From: Paenibacillus riograndensis SBR5
GTDB taxonomy: Bacteria; Bacillota; Bacilli; Paenibacillales; Paenibacillaceae
Length of the DNA stretch: 64,000 nucleotides
Assembly: GCF_000981585.1 (NCBI RefSeq)
Contig: NZ_LN831776.1
Location: forward strand, 2,309,001 to 2,373,000
Direction of reading: 5' to 3'
The position numbers and the translations under genes were made by a program. Positions 1 to 8,559 of this stretch are shown here, piece by piece. Each line of letters opens with the position of its first letter. Within the stretch, counting starts at the first letter, position 1. The notes under the pieces were generated by a model. It was not told the origin of the DNA, made no database searches, and worked only from the letters and a program-made list of their open reading frames with translations.

Positions 1-390
1 AAGCATAAGGATGCTGCCTGGAAGTTCATGGAGTACATGTACAGCGATCAAATGCTGACAACCTATCAGGAAAAAGGCTTTGGCATCTCGATGGTTCCTT
101 CCATCAGCGCTGCAGCCAAAACACCGGAGGTCAACGGTATCGAAGGTTTCCTGCCGAACCAATATGACGGCGTATGGCCGGTATATCCATCAGTGGCGCC
201 AGAAGGCATGAAATCAGATGACGCTTTCTTCAAATACATGCTGAACGGCGGAGATTTGGATGCCACCATCTCCGATCTGAACAAGCGCTACAACGCTGCA
301 CTGGATGATGCGATCAAAAATGACGGCCTGAAGGCAGAACCGGACCCAAGTTTTGACCCGGCCGCGCTTGCCGGCAAATTTGCCAAATAA
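1..390 (+). CDS. ABC sugar transporter solute-binding protein, C-terminal part
   Basis: The reading frame is already open at base 1, so only the last 129 residues of an extracellular solute-binding protein (family 1) are present. They align almost residue for residue with the C-terminus of the complete lipoprotein at 12064-13488: shared stretches include DAAWKFM, YMY, EKGFGI, VPSI, EGFL, WP, PEG, DAFFKY and RYNAAL. The family captures oligosaccharides outside the membrane and hands them to a MalF/MalG-type permease pair, which follows directly at 500 and 1416. The true start, signal peptide and lipobox lie left of the window. The TAA stop is at 388-390. Confidence 0.9.
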   Translation, partial: KHKDAAWKFMEYMYSDQMLTTYQEKGFGISMVPSISAAAKTPEVNGIEGFLPNQYDGVWPVYPSVAPEGMKSDDAFFKYMLNGGDLDATISDLNKRYNAALDDAIKNDGLKAEPDPSFDPAALAGKFAK

Positions 391-430
391 GTTAAGGCAA
401 GCTAATTCGAGCGGTTTATAGAGATGACCT

Positions 431-455
431 GGGGAGGGGGGGATTCCCCCCTATC
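431..455 (+). other. GC-rich intergenic hairpin after the binding-protein gene
   Basis: A run of seven G, a three-base loop and six C form a short strong stem between the binding-protein gene and the first permease gene. There is no T tract, so it is more likely an mRNA 3'-end stabiliser or partial attenuator than a full terminator. A hairpin occupies the same place in the paralogous operon (13500-13540). This matches the known pattern of higher binding-protein than permease expression; that role here is inference. Confidence 0.5.
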
Positions 456-499
456 CTCACCGGTCTGCTGCAAGACAGGAAAGGAGCCTGGAAGAACCC

Positions 500-1402
500 A
501 TGAACAAATCCAAGAATGCCGCTTTTGCCTACAGCTTTCTGCTGCCGAGCGCACTGCTCACGCTGGTGCTGGGAATTTACCCGATTGCCTGGGCATTCCG
601 CTACATGTTCTACAACTACAAGGGCTATGGAACTGCCCGGTTCATCGGCCTCGATAATTTTAGCCGGATTTTGCGCGATACAGAGTTTTGGAACTCGGTC
701 GTGAATACATTTGTGTATGCGGGAGGCAAGCTGCTGCTCTCGATCCCGCTGTCCCTGCTGCTGGCAGCGATTCTGAACCGCAAGATCAGGGGCAGACAGC
801 TGCTGCGGGCAGTCTTTTTTATGCCTACGGTAATCAGTACAGCCGTCATGGCTGTGGTTTTTTTTACCATCTTCAACTCATATAACGGAATTCTGAACCA
901 GTTCCTGATCAAATTTAACATTTCATCCTCCGGCATTGACTGGCTGGGTCCGAAGCATGCCATGCTTACGGTCATTCTGGTAGCGGTGTGGGGCGCGGTC
1001 GGCAACTATATGCTGCTGTTCCTGGCTGGACTCCAGAATATTCCCGAGGATGTTTACGAGAGCTCTTCTTTGGACGGAGCCAATAAAATACAGCAGTTCC
1101 GCTTCATCACCCTGCCGATGCTGGGACCTGTGCTGCAGATGGTCATCATGCTGGCAATTATCAATGCGCTGAAGGGCTATGAGAGCATAATGGTACTCAC
1201 CGAAGGCGGTCCTGCCGGTAAAACGGAAGTAATGTTCCTTTACCTGTATAAACTGTTCTTTCCGGTCGGCGGCAGCGCAGCCTCCACCCAGGTGCAGGAG
1301 TTTGGATATGGCAGTGCAGTCGCGTTTGTGTCTGCAGTTATCGTGGGAATGATTTCGCTGATCTATTTCTACGCCTCCAGACGAATGAATCGGATTGATT
1401 GA
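500..1402 (+). CDS. Sugar ABC transporter permease, MalF-type
   Basis: A 300-residue inner-membrane protein of the binding-protein-dependent transport family, with six likely transmembrane segments starting at residues 10-30 (SFLLPSALLTLVLGIYPIAW). The EAA loop that contacts the ATPase is visible around residues 188-207 as DVYESSSLDGANKIQQFRFI followed by LPML. It pairs with the permease at 1416 and the binding protein upstream. An AGGAAAGGAG-like ribosome site precedes the ATG. It is about 75% similar by eye to the permease at 13560-14459. No ATPase gene is nearby; such operons usually share a multitask MsmX-type ATPase encoded elsewhere, which is family knowledge rather than something seen here. 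Confidence 0.93.
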   Translation: MNKSKNAAFAYSFLLPSALLTLVLGIYPIAWAFRYMFYNYKGYGTARFIGLDNFSRILRDTEFWNSVVNTFVYAGGKLLLSIPLSLLLAAILNRKIRGRQLLRAVFFMPTVISTAVMAVVFFTIFNSYNGILNQFLIKFNISSSGIDWLGPKHAMLTVILVAVWGAVGNYMLLFLAGLQNIPEDVYESSSLDGANKIQQFRFITLPMLGPVLQMVIMLAIINALKGYESIMVLTEGGPAGKTEVMFLYLYKLFFPVGGSAASTQVQEFGYGSAVAFVSAVIVGMISLIYFYASRRMNRID

Positions 1403-1415
1403 GGAGAGATGTGAC

Positions 1416-2252
1416 ATGAGAACAAAAGAGATAACGGGAAAGACGGTTTTATGGATCTTTTTGCTGGCATTCGCCTTTATAACCTTGATCCCTGTTGTAA
1501 TTACCATACTCGGCTCGTTCAAAACAAACAGTGAATTGACTACAGGCGCAACCTTTCTGCCAAGCAAGTGGCATTTCTCCAACTACGCCGAAGCTTGGGA
1601 CCAGGCCAATTTCTCCACCTATACGGTGAACAGTCTGATCGTGTCACTGTCCACGGTAGCCGGTACGCTGCTGGTAGCTTCCATGGCTGCTTATGTGGTA
1701 GACCGGATGGATTTTTTCGGCAAAAAAATTTATGTTGGCATTCAGTCGTTCACGATGTTTGTCGCCGTTGGGGCAGTGGTGCTGCGTCCGCAGTTCGATC
1801 TGATGGTCAAGCTGCATCTGCACAGCTCGCTGTGGGGTGTCATTCTGATTCTGATCTCCGCGCATGCTTCGATCTTTTTTATCCTGCTGAGCTTTATGAG
1901 AGGCATTCCGCGTGAGCTGGACGAAGCTGCACGGATCGACGGAAGTTCGCTGGGCCGCACCTTCTGGACCATTATCCTGCCGCTGCTGGGTCCCGGCCTT
2001 GGGGTTGGAGCTTTGTTCACCTTCCGCGGCGCATGGAATGAATACCTGCTGCCGCTCGTGTTCACGATGACGAAGCCGGAGCTGCAGACACTTACCGTTG
2101 GTTTGGCGAACCTGAAATACGGCATTTCCGCCGCCTCGCAGACCCACTACATGATGGCCGGTGCCTGCTTGTCCATTCTGCCGATTCTCATAGCCTATGT
2201 GTTTGCCAATAAATCCTTTATGCAGATGACGGCCGGTTCCCTGAAGGGGTAA
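1416..2252 (+). CDS. Sugar ABC transporter permease, MalG-type
   Basis: A 278-residue permease, the partner of the preceding MalF-type protein. It has a hydrophobic N-terminal segment (VLWIFLLAFAFITLIPVV), several further membrane segments, and the EAA loop as PRELDEAARIDGSSLGRTFW. ATG 1416 is chosen because GAGGAG sits at 1401-1406 just ahead of it; an in-frame TTG at 1395 would overlap the upstream gene and swallow that site. The C-terminal region (TLTVGLANLKYG, then QMTAGSLKG) is nearly identical to the paralogue at 14562-15461. Translation is probably coupled to the upstream gene, whose stop lies 14 bases before this start. Confidence 0.92.
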   Translation: MRTKEITGKTVLWIFLLAFAFITLIPVVITILGSFKTNSELTTGATFLPSKWHFSNYAEAWDQANFSTYTVNSLIVSLSTVAGTLLVASMAAYVVDRMDFFGKKIYVGIQSFTMFVAVGAVVLRPQFDLMVKLHLHSSLWGVILILISAHASIFFILLSFMRGIPRELDEAARIDGSSLGRTFWTIILPLLGPGLGVGALFTFRGAWNEYLLPLVFTMTKPELQTLTVGLANLKYGISAASQTHYMMAGACLSILPILIAYVFANKSFMQMTAGSLKG

Positions 2253-2374
2253 GCGCCCGCTCCGGCATTCGCTGACACTGCTATTAACTATCGAAACTGC
2301 GTATAACAATGGAAATAGAGGTATTTTTGAGACTCTGACTAATCCTACTAGTCAATAATCAGGAGGTTTACAGC

Positions 2375-3376
2375 ATGACAGTTCAGGTTCCCGCAATTCT
2401 AACATCCAGTCCGGTGATTCACCGCTATGAAGGCAATCCGGTGCTGGACGCGTCTAAGGTTCCCTATAACACTGCGCTTGTGTTCAATGCAGGTGTGACC
2501 AAATTCAAAGGCAAGTATGTGATGGTGTTCCGCAACGATTATGGCTCGCTTGCTGATCAGACGATTGAGCCGCATCATACCACCGACCTGGGGATCGCCT
2601 TCAGCGATGACGGAATTCACTGGGAGGCCAGTCCCAAGAAATGCTTCAAGCTGCATGACGAAGAGATTATCCGCGCCTACGACCCGCGTTTGACGGTGAT
2701 TGGGGACCGCTGCTATATGTGTTTTGCCGTGGATACCCGGCATGGCATCCGGGGCGGGATTGCGGTAACGGATGATTTTGAGGAGTTTGAGATCCTCAGC
2801 CTGTCTTCGCCCGATTTGCGCAACATGGTTCTGTTCCCGGAAAAAATAGGCGGCAATTACGTCCGCCTGGAGCGTCCGTTTACTGTGTACAGCCGGGGCG
2901 GCAAGGACCGTTTTGACACCTGGATTTCGGAATCTCCCGATTTGAAATATTGGGGCAATTCCGACCTGCTGCTCGCTGTGGAGCATGTGCCTTTCGCCAA
3001 TGACAAAGTGGGCCCTGCCGCGCCTCCGGTGAAGACGGATAAGGGCTGGCTGACGACCTTCCATGCGGTGGATATTGACCCTTCACGCGGCAAGCACGGC
3101 TGGGAGCCAGCCTGGAAGAAGCGGTATACTGCAGGCATCATGCTGCTGGATCTGGACAATCCCAAAAAGATTCTTGGCATGTATAAACAGCCATTGCTCG
3201 CACCAGAGACCAGCTATGAGATTGACGGCGGCTTCCGCAACAACGTTATTTTTCCGGGCGGCATGATTCTGGAGGATAACGGCGAAGTCAAAATCTACTA
3301 CGGCTCTGCGGATACGATTGAATGCCTTGCTACCGCGCATGTAGATGATCTGGTCTCCCTGTGCCTTAAAGGCTGA
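2375..3376 (+). CDS. GH130 family glycoside phosphorylase/hydrolase
   Basis: A 333-residue five-bladed-propeller enzyme of glycoside hydrolase family 130, whose characterised members phosphorolyse or hydrolyse beta-mannosides such as mannosyl-glucose and beta-1,4- or beta-1,2-mannooligosaccharides. Family features visible here are the NPVL start of blade 1, VFNAGVTKF, the catalytic-Asp segment YDPRLTVI, NMVLFPEKIGG, GPAAPPVKTDKGWL, and the closing FPGGMILEDNGEVKIYYGSAD. There is no signal peptide, so it should act in the cytoplasm on imported oligosaccharide. AGGAGG lies eight bases before the ATG. A close paralogue is at 15503-16516. The exact linkage cannot be read from the sequence; the mannanase at 37139-38803 favours a mannan-derived substrate. 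Confidence 0.88.
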   Translation: MTVQVPAILTSSPVIHRYEGNPVLDASKVPYNTALVFNAGVTKFKGKYVMVFRNDYGSLADQTIEPHHTTDLGIAFSDDGIHWEASPKKCFKLHDEEIIRAYDPRLTVIGDRCYMCFAVDTRHGIRGGIAVTDDFEEFEILSLSSPDLRNMVLFPEKIGGNYVRLERPFTVYSRGGKDRFDTWISESPDLKYWGNSDLLLAVEHVPFANDKVGPAAPPVKTDKGWLTTFHAVDIDPSRGKHGWEPAWKKRYTAGIMLLDLDNPKKILGMYKQPLLAPETSYEIDGGFRNNVIFPGGMILEDNGEVKIYYGSADTIECLATAHVDDLVSLCLKG

Positions 3377-3384
3377 TAGCGAGG

Positions 3385-6300
3385 ATGACGAACGGGGAAA
3401 CGAACGGGATGACGAACCGAGAGACGAACAGGATATTGAACCCGTGGGATACCTTGAAAAACCCGCCTGCCGCCTACCGCTCCGTTCCGCTTTGGTCCTG
3501 GAATGACCTGCTTGAGAAAGAGGAGCTGGAGCGGCAGATTGAAGAGATGCACCGGGCGGGAATAGGCGGCTTTTTCATGCATGCCCGGGGCGGGCTGCAA
3601 ACGCCGTACATGGGCGAAGAATGGATGGAGGCCATCCGCACTTCGATTGAGAAAAGCCGCGAGCTGGGGATGAACGCCTGGTTCTATGACGAGAACGGTT
3701 GGCCCAGCGGTTTTGCAGACGGGAAGGTTCCCGCCAAAGGACTGGACTATCAGCAGAAACGGCTGGTCTGTGAACAGGCTCCATTTGAGGATGTTCCAGC
3801 GGAACGGATCATCGGCTGGTACGCCGCTGGACCGGACGGGGGAGCGGACTACCGGCTGCTGCCTCCGGGTGAAGAAGCCCGTGCTGATCTTCGAATCAGC
3901 TATGATGTGAATCCTTACTATACGGATACACTCAGTTCTATGGCTGTAAAAGAATTTATCGACAGCACCTATGAGCGCTACTGGAAGCAGTTCGGAGAAA
4001 AATACGGCGGGGAGCTGAGCGGGATATTCACGGATGAGCCGCAGTTTGGACGCGGCGCGCTTCCCTGGTCTTTTGAGCTGGAGGATATGTTCATCAGAAG
4101 ACATGGCGGCAACGTGAAGGAGGTTCTGCCGGCTCTCTTCCTGGATACGATGGGCGCAAGCAGGGCCAGATACGCTTACTGGGAGACCGTAACCTTTATG
4201 TTCACGCAGGCCTATGCCAAGCAAATCGGCGACTGGTGCGCAGGCAAGGGCTGGTCGGCGACCGGACATGTCGTCGATGAGCAGGAGCTGATGCATCAAG
4301 TGACCTCCGTCGGCGATCCGATGGCCTTCTATGAGCATCTGCAGATTCCCGGCTGCGACTGGCTGGGCCGGTTCGTCGGAAACGATGCCATGGTGCCGAA
4401 GCAGGTCAGCTCGGTGGCCCGCCAGCTCGGCAAAAAGCGGGCCATCACCGAGAGCTTCGGCTGCTCCGGCTGGAACGTCAGCTTTGCCGATCTCAAGCGG
4501 ATCGGCGAGTGGCAGTTCGTGCATGGCATCAATTTGCTGTGCCAGCATTTGCAGGGCTATTCCTTAAGGGGGCTGCGCAAGCGGGATTACCCGCCTTCCC
4601 TGTTCTATCAGCAGCCGTGGTGGAGTGAATACAAAAACTTCAACGACTATTTCGCCCGGCTGTCCCTGCTGCTGTCCGAAGGCGCCGCCCAGGCGGAGGT
4701 GCTTCTGCTGCATCCGGTGCGCACAGCCTGGACGCTGCAGCGCGGCGGAGATTATTCCGCCGTGATCCCTTATCATGAGGCATTCGCCCGGCTCACCAGA
4801 TGGCTGTGCCAAAGCCTGATTGAGCATGACTATGGCAGCGAGGGCATTATCGCCGGACATGGCCGGGTCAGCGGCGGCAGCTTCATCGTCGGCGAAGCGG
4901 CATACCGCGTAGTCATAGTGCCGCCAAGTGTGACGGTGGACCGGCGTACGGCAGAGCTGCTTCGGGAATTTTCTGCACAGGGCGGGACGCTGATTGCTTT
5001 TGAGCCTTATCCGGTGCTGGTTGACGGGCAGGAGGATGCAGAGTTTGCACGCTTCATGGAGGCAGCGGTCCTGCCGGAATGGAGCTGCGAGGCATTGTGC
5101 CGGGCGGTGTCTGCCGGGGCAGGACCATCTCTCCAGATATCCGGCGGGAACGGTGAACCCGTTGCTGCGGATACACTCAATGTGCGGACGCTGGAGCTTG
5201 CAGGTTCGATTCTGCATTATGTGGTGAACTCCGGCACGGAGTTCTACCCGCTGCTGAATATACAGCTGACCCGCCAGGGTACAGTTTCACTGGTAGATCT
5301 GGAAACAGGAGAGATCCGTCCGCTGGAGCAGAAACTGTTGGGGCGTGATCTAATGGAGCTGGAGCCGCTGGAGCGTGATCAAATGGAGCAGGAACTACTG
5401 GAGCAGGAACTACCGGAGCAGGAGCAGGTGCAGGCGGGGCAGAAGCAGATGGGGCAGAAACTACAGCCACAGGGCGTGCGCCTGCAGCTCCCGCTGCATC
5501 CCGGCCAGTCCTATATGCTGAAGGTCGATCCGTTTACGGGTTCAGCCCCAATCACTGGGGATTACGGGAGTGTGCGGGAACAATCGGATAACCAAGAACG
5601 TTCGCCGGTGGAGCTTGCAGCGGATTGGGAAATCGTGCATGCCGATCTCAACAGCTTGACGCTGGACAACGCCCGCCTTCGGGTAGATGGCGGTGAATGG
5701 TCGGAGCTGCAGCCTGTGATATTTATCCAGGAACAGCTGCTGGCTTATGGCCGGACAGTGACGGCGGAACTGGAATTTGCATTTGCAGTCGGCTTCGATA
5801 CCGCGAGGCAGCGGGAGTTGTATCTCGTAATCGAACGGCCGGAGGAGCTGGAGGTTGAGCTGAACGGGGCCAGGGTAGAGACGGCCGGCAGCGGCTGGTG
5901 GCGGGATATCTCGTTCAGAACCATCGATATTAGCGGCCTGGCGGCTGCTGGACGGAACACGCTTGTCCTGAGAATGGAATTCCACAGCTCGCAGGAAATC
6001 GCGGATCGGCTGGCACGGGCCAAGGCATTTGAAGCAGAAGGCAACAAGCTGACGATCGATCAGGAGCTGGAGAGCATTTATCTGCTCGGCGATTTTGGAG
6101 TCCATTCCGGTTCGGGGTTCACGGACGGGGAGCGGAGAGCGGTATGTACTGAAGGGCCTTTTCAATTGATGGAGCCGGCCCGGCAGGTGCAGACGGGAGA
6201 TTTGACCCGGCAGGGTTTCCCGTTCTTTTCCGGCAGCCTCCGTTTACGGCAGACGCTGGAACTTGATGCAGCGCGAGCTTCGGGAGCACAATGGTTCTTT

Positions 6301-6636
6301 CAATCCCCCCCTGACGCAATAGTAACCAAGCTGTTCATCAACGGGGCGGAGGTGCGCAGCTTCCTGTGGGAGCCGTATGACGCAGACATTTCTTCCTTTT
6401 TGCACAGCGGGAGCAACGTCATTGAACTGGAGCTGACGGGCAGCTGCCGCAATCTGCTGGGACCGCATCATCATATCAAAGGTGAAGTTTACAAGGTTGG
6501 GCCGGACAGCTATAAGGATAAGCCGGGCTGGACCGACAAGGACCTGGATAAGGATACGCATGTGTATCAGACGCGGTACGCTTTTGTAAAGTTTGGACTG
6601 GCGGCTTCTCCGCTTATCTATGTAGAGCAGGCTTAG
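3385..6636 (+). CDS. Large cytoplasmic glycosyl hydrolase, GH106/GH2-related
   Basis: A 1083-residue protein. The N-terminal third looks like a TIM barrel: PLWSWND, then AGIGGFFMHARGGL, WFYDENGWPSG and FTDEPQFG; the two acidic clusters (DEN, DEP) are candidate catalytic sites. The C-terminal third has two beta-sandwich, lectin-like modules (for example ELEVELNGARV and KLFINGAEVRSFLWEPYDAD), an arrangement like GH106 rhamnosidases and GH2 enzymes. No signal peptide is visible. Residues 647-696 form a Leu/Glu/Gln-rich low-complexity insert encoded by 15-bp imprecise repeats. The N-terminus (MTNGETNGMTNRETNR) is itself a small duplication, so the start is uncertain: ATG 3385 has GCGAGG directly against it and ATG 3409 is the alternative. 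Family assignment is approximate; the glycoside specificity is unknown. Confidence 0.8.
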   Translation: MTNGETNGMTNRETNRILNPWDTLKNPPAAYRSVPLWSWNDLLEKEELERQIEEMHRAGIGGFFMHARGGLQTPYMGEEWMEAIRTSIEKSRELGMNAWFYDENGWPSGFADGKVPAKGLDYQQKRLVCEQAPFEDVPAERIIGWYAAGPDGGADYRLLPPGEEARADLRISYDVNPYYTDTLSSMAVKEFIDSTYERYWKQFGEKYGGELSGIFTDEPQFGRGALPWSFELEDMFIRRHGGNVKEVLPALFLDTMGASRARYAYWETVTFMFTQAYAKQIGDWCAGKGWSATGHVVDEQELMHQVTSVGDPMAFYEHLQIPGCDWLGRFVGNDAMVPKQVSSVARQLGKKRAITESFGCSGWNVSFADLKRIGEWQFVHGINLLCQHLQGYSLRGLRKRDYPPSLFYQQPWWSEYKNFNDYFARLSLLLSEGAAQAEVLLLHPVRTAWTLQRGGDYSAVIPYHEAFARLTRWLCQSLIEHDYGSEGIIAGHGRVSGGSFIVGEAAYRVVIVPPSVTVDRRTAELLREFSAQGGTLIAFEPYPVLVDGQEDAEFARFMEAAVLPEWSCEALCRAVSAGAGPSLQISGGNGEPVAADTLNVRTLELAGSILHYVVNSGTEFYPLLNIQLTRQGTVSLVDLETGEIRPLEQKLLGRDLMELEPLERDQMEQELLEQELPEQEQVQAGQKQMGQKLQPQGVRLQLPLHPGQSYMLKVDPFTGSAPITGDYGSVREQSDNQERSPVELAADWEIVHADLNSLTLDNARLRVDGGEWSELQPVIFIQEQLLAYGRTVTAELEFAFAVGFDTARQRELYLVIERPEELEVELNGARVETAGSGWWRDISFRTIDISGLAAAGRNTLVLRMEFHSSQEIADRLARAKAFEAEGNKLTIDQELESIYLLGDFGVHSGSGFTDGERRAVCTEGPFQLMEPARQVQTGDLTRQGFPFFSGSLRLRQTLELDAARASGAQWFFQSPPDAIVTKLFINGAEVRSFLWEPYDADISSFLHSGSNVIELELTGSCRNLLGPHHHIKGEVYKVGPDSYKDKPGWTDKDLDKDTHVYQTRYAFVKFGLAASPLIYVEQA

Positions 6637-6697
6637 TACAGACTGCCCATTGTTGCGTGAAAATAACTTGTTAGATGGGAACTAACCTCAGCTACAG

Positions 6698-6732
6698 CAA
6701 AGAGCCACTCGGTTGCACGGAGCGGCTCTTTG
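6698..6732 (+). terminator. Terminator-like hairpin after the first glycan operon
   Basis: CAAAGAGCC pairs with GGCTCTTTG around a 15-base loop; the inner CTC/GAG can extend the stem. It stands about 60 bases after the hydrolase stop codon. The T run after it is short, so termination efficiency is uncertain. Confidence 0.6.
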
Positions 6733-6857
6733 GCTGTATCGCGGATTGGGCGGTACAGTATTAGTTCCCCGGTGCAGAAGCGGATTGCTGATTGAGTTGC
6801 TGATAAGATCATGTTTGTCTTCTTTTAAGCTTGCCCCCGAACTCTAACTGTGTAGTA

Positions 6858-7101
6858 AGAGGTAAAAGTACCTCTGAATTCGACGCGCGCGGGCTAAATG
6901 AGGAATGAGAGGTAAAAATACCTCTGAATTCAGCCCACACGGGCTGAATGGCGGAATGAGAGGTAAAAATACCTTTGATTTCGGCCCACACGGGCTAAAT
7001 GGCGAAATGAGAGGTAAAAATACCTCTGAATACCGCACGTGCGGGCTAAATGGCGGAATGAGAGGTAAAAATACCTCTGAATTCAGCGCGCGCGGGCTAA
7101 A
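6858..7101. repeat. Tandem array 1 of 51-bp palindromic repeats (5 units)
   Basis: Five units begin at 6858, 6908, 6959, 7010 and 7061 (spacing 50, 51, 51, 51). Each contains a hairpin, AGAGGTA-AAAA-TACCTCT, then GAATTC or a variant, then a second GC-rich palindrome (for example AGCCC-ACAC-GGGCT) and AAATGGCGGAATG. Because 51 is divisible by three, the array stays open in several frames on both strands and would translate as a 17-residue repeat. No ribosome site supports translation. Array 2, at 29571-30045, uses the same unit. The array lies between the glycan operon and the CapA-type gene with no protein gene in between. Confidence 0.9.
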
Positions 7102-7322
7102 TAGACTGTATAGTTTTTGGTTGATGCGTTTTTTGCATATTATCTCCGTTCCCTTAATGAACTATAATTCTCATTCTAGGACAAGCAGCAGCCTTATGCT
7201 GCTTAGAAATAGCACGTCGTGCCGGTTGCCGGCATTGAACGGAGAAGCATCGGAATCTGAGTACATTAACCCATAACAGCTTTCTGTCATATCCTATTGA
7301 AAAAGCCAAAAGGGTGAACGGA

Positions 7323-8348
7323 ATGACGGAAATACAAATAGCCGCTGTGGGAGACCTTATGGTCAAACGTTACATTATTTCGGAGGCCAGACGGTCTGAC
7401 GGTACCCATTCGTTCGACGCCTTGTTTGCAAAAGTGGCTCCATATCTGAAACAGGCAGATTTGACGATCGGAAATCTCGAAACCACCTTTGCCGGAAACG
7501 GGCCAAACTCCCGGAGAACGCTACGGTCTTCCGGCCCGATATTCAAGTGCCCGGATGAACTGGCTCCTGCGCTAAAAAAAGCCGGGTTCGATGTCTTAGT
7601 GACGGCGAACAATCACTGCATGGATTATGGAACCCCGGGTCTGATCCGGACGCTGCAGGTGCTGGACCGCAATGGAATCAGCCATACCGGTACATCCAGA
7701 TCATTGGAAGAATCCAAGCAAGTTCTGATCAAAAATGTAAAAGGGATTAAGATCGGAATCCTCTCCTATACGGCAGGAACCAACAGGATTCCCGTACCGG
7801 CGAACCGGCCGTGGCTCGTCAATCGGATCGAAACCGGCAAAATCAGCCGGGAGATCCGGAAATTAAAAAAGAAAGTCGATCTGGTCCTGCTGTATTTGCA
7901 TTTTGGGAACGAATATCACTATACTCCCAACAAGAGGCAAAAACAGCTGGTGAACCTCTTCTTTAAACATGGCGCCAACATCATTCTGGGATCTCATCCG
8001 CATGTTCTCCAGCCCATGGAATCCCGGGGAAAGAAAAAATTTGTGATTTATTCGCTGGGGAACTTTGTGTCGACTAAACTTATGAATATTCCTTATACAC
8101 AAAGCGGAATCATTCTTAATCTCACCATTCAAAAGGATCAAAAAGGAAACACGAATATCACTAACGTCAATTACATCCCGACTGGCGTGGATCGGAGAAT
8201 GGCAAGCGGCAGCACAATGACTGAGGTTGTCCCCATCCGCGATGCATTGAAGACGGGCGTACCGGATAGAACAGGCCGGCGGAATCACCTGAATCGGATG
8301 CTGAACCATACCGAGTCCATTCTGAAGAGGGAAAAGCGCCGTCATTAA
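7323..8348 (+). CDS. CapA-family (PGA_cap) metallophosphatase-fold protein
   Basis: A 341-residue protein of the CapA/poly-gamma-glutamate family, which has a calcineurin-like metallophosphatase fold. Motifs in order are AVGDLMV (Asp near residue 11), TIGNLETTF, ANNHCMDYGTPG, LHFGNEY and ILGSHPHVLQPME. Unlike membrane-tethered CapA of capsule operons, it has no N-terminal membrane anchor and no capB/capC neighbours. It is therefore more likely a stand-alone phosphatase-like paralogue than part of polyglutamate export. ATG 7323 is chosen over GTG 7314 because AAAGGGTG lies at the right distance before it. It stands alone between array 1 and the two-component genes. A hairpin follows at 8389-8434. 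Confidence 0.82.
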   Translation: MTEIQIAAVGDLMVKRYIISEARRSDGTHSFDALFAKVAPYLKQADLTIGNLETTFAGNGPNSRRTLRSSGPIFKCPDELAPALKKAGFDVLVTANNHCMDYGTPGLIRTLQVLDRNGISHTGTSRSLEESKQVLIKNVKGIKIGILSYTAGTNRIPVPANRPWLVNRIETGKISREIRKLKKKVDLVLLYLHFGNEYHYTPNKRQKQLVNLFFKHGANIILGSHPHVLQPMESRGKKKFVIYSLGNFVSTKLMNIPYTQSGIILNLTIQKDQKGNTNITNVNYIPTGVDRRMASGSTMTEVVPIRDALKTGVPDRTGRRNHLNRMLNHTESILKREKRRH

Positions 8349-8388
8349 CATCCCCCGGTCTGCCCACCGGAACATCATAGTTTGATAA

Positions 8389-8434
8389 AACAGCGGTAGT
8401 CCAGGACGTTATTGTCCGTGGCTGCCGCTGTTCC
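8389..8434 (+). terminator. Long hairpin downstream of the CapA-family gene
   Basis: AACAGCGGTAG pairs with the GCCGCTGTT side, and GGAC/GTCC pairs inside it, about 40 bases after the stop. There is no strong T run, so it may end the transcript or only protect its 3' end. Confidence 0.5.
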
Positions 8435-8559
8435 TGTTAAGGGGGGCATACGGTGAAACCACGGCCGACATACGGTCATTTCACTGTCCTCTGCGCCGCA
8501 CATTGTCGAATTAGGGCCTGGAGTGACATAATCGTAGCATAGAGACTTTAAGGGAAGGC

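Noticed and set aside
5177..5470. Proline/alanine-rich minus-strand protein inside the large hydrolase gene
   Set aside because: It is the complement of the Glu/Gln/Leu-rich repeat and has no independent support.
7133..7168. Promoter TTGCAT/TATAAT ahead of the CapA-family gene
   Set aside because: The spacing is 24 bases, too long for a sigma-A promoter.
6844..7276. Repeat proteins on either strand across array 1 (17-residue units)
   Set aside because: Open frames follow automatically from a 51-bp period; there is no ribosome site, and composition follows the DNA palindromes.
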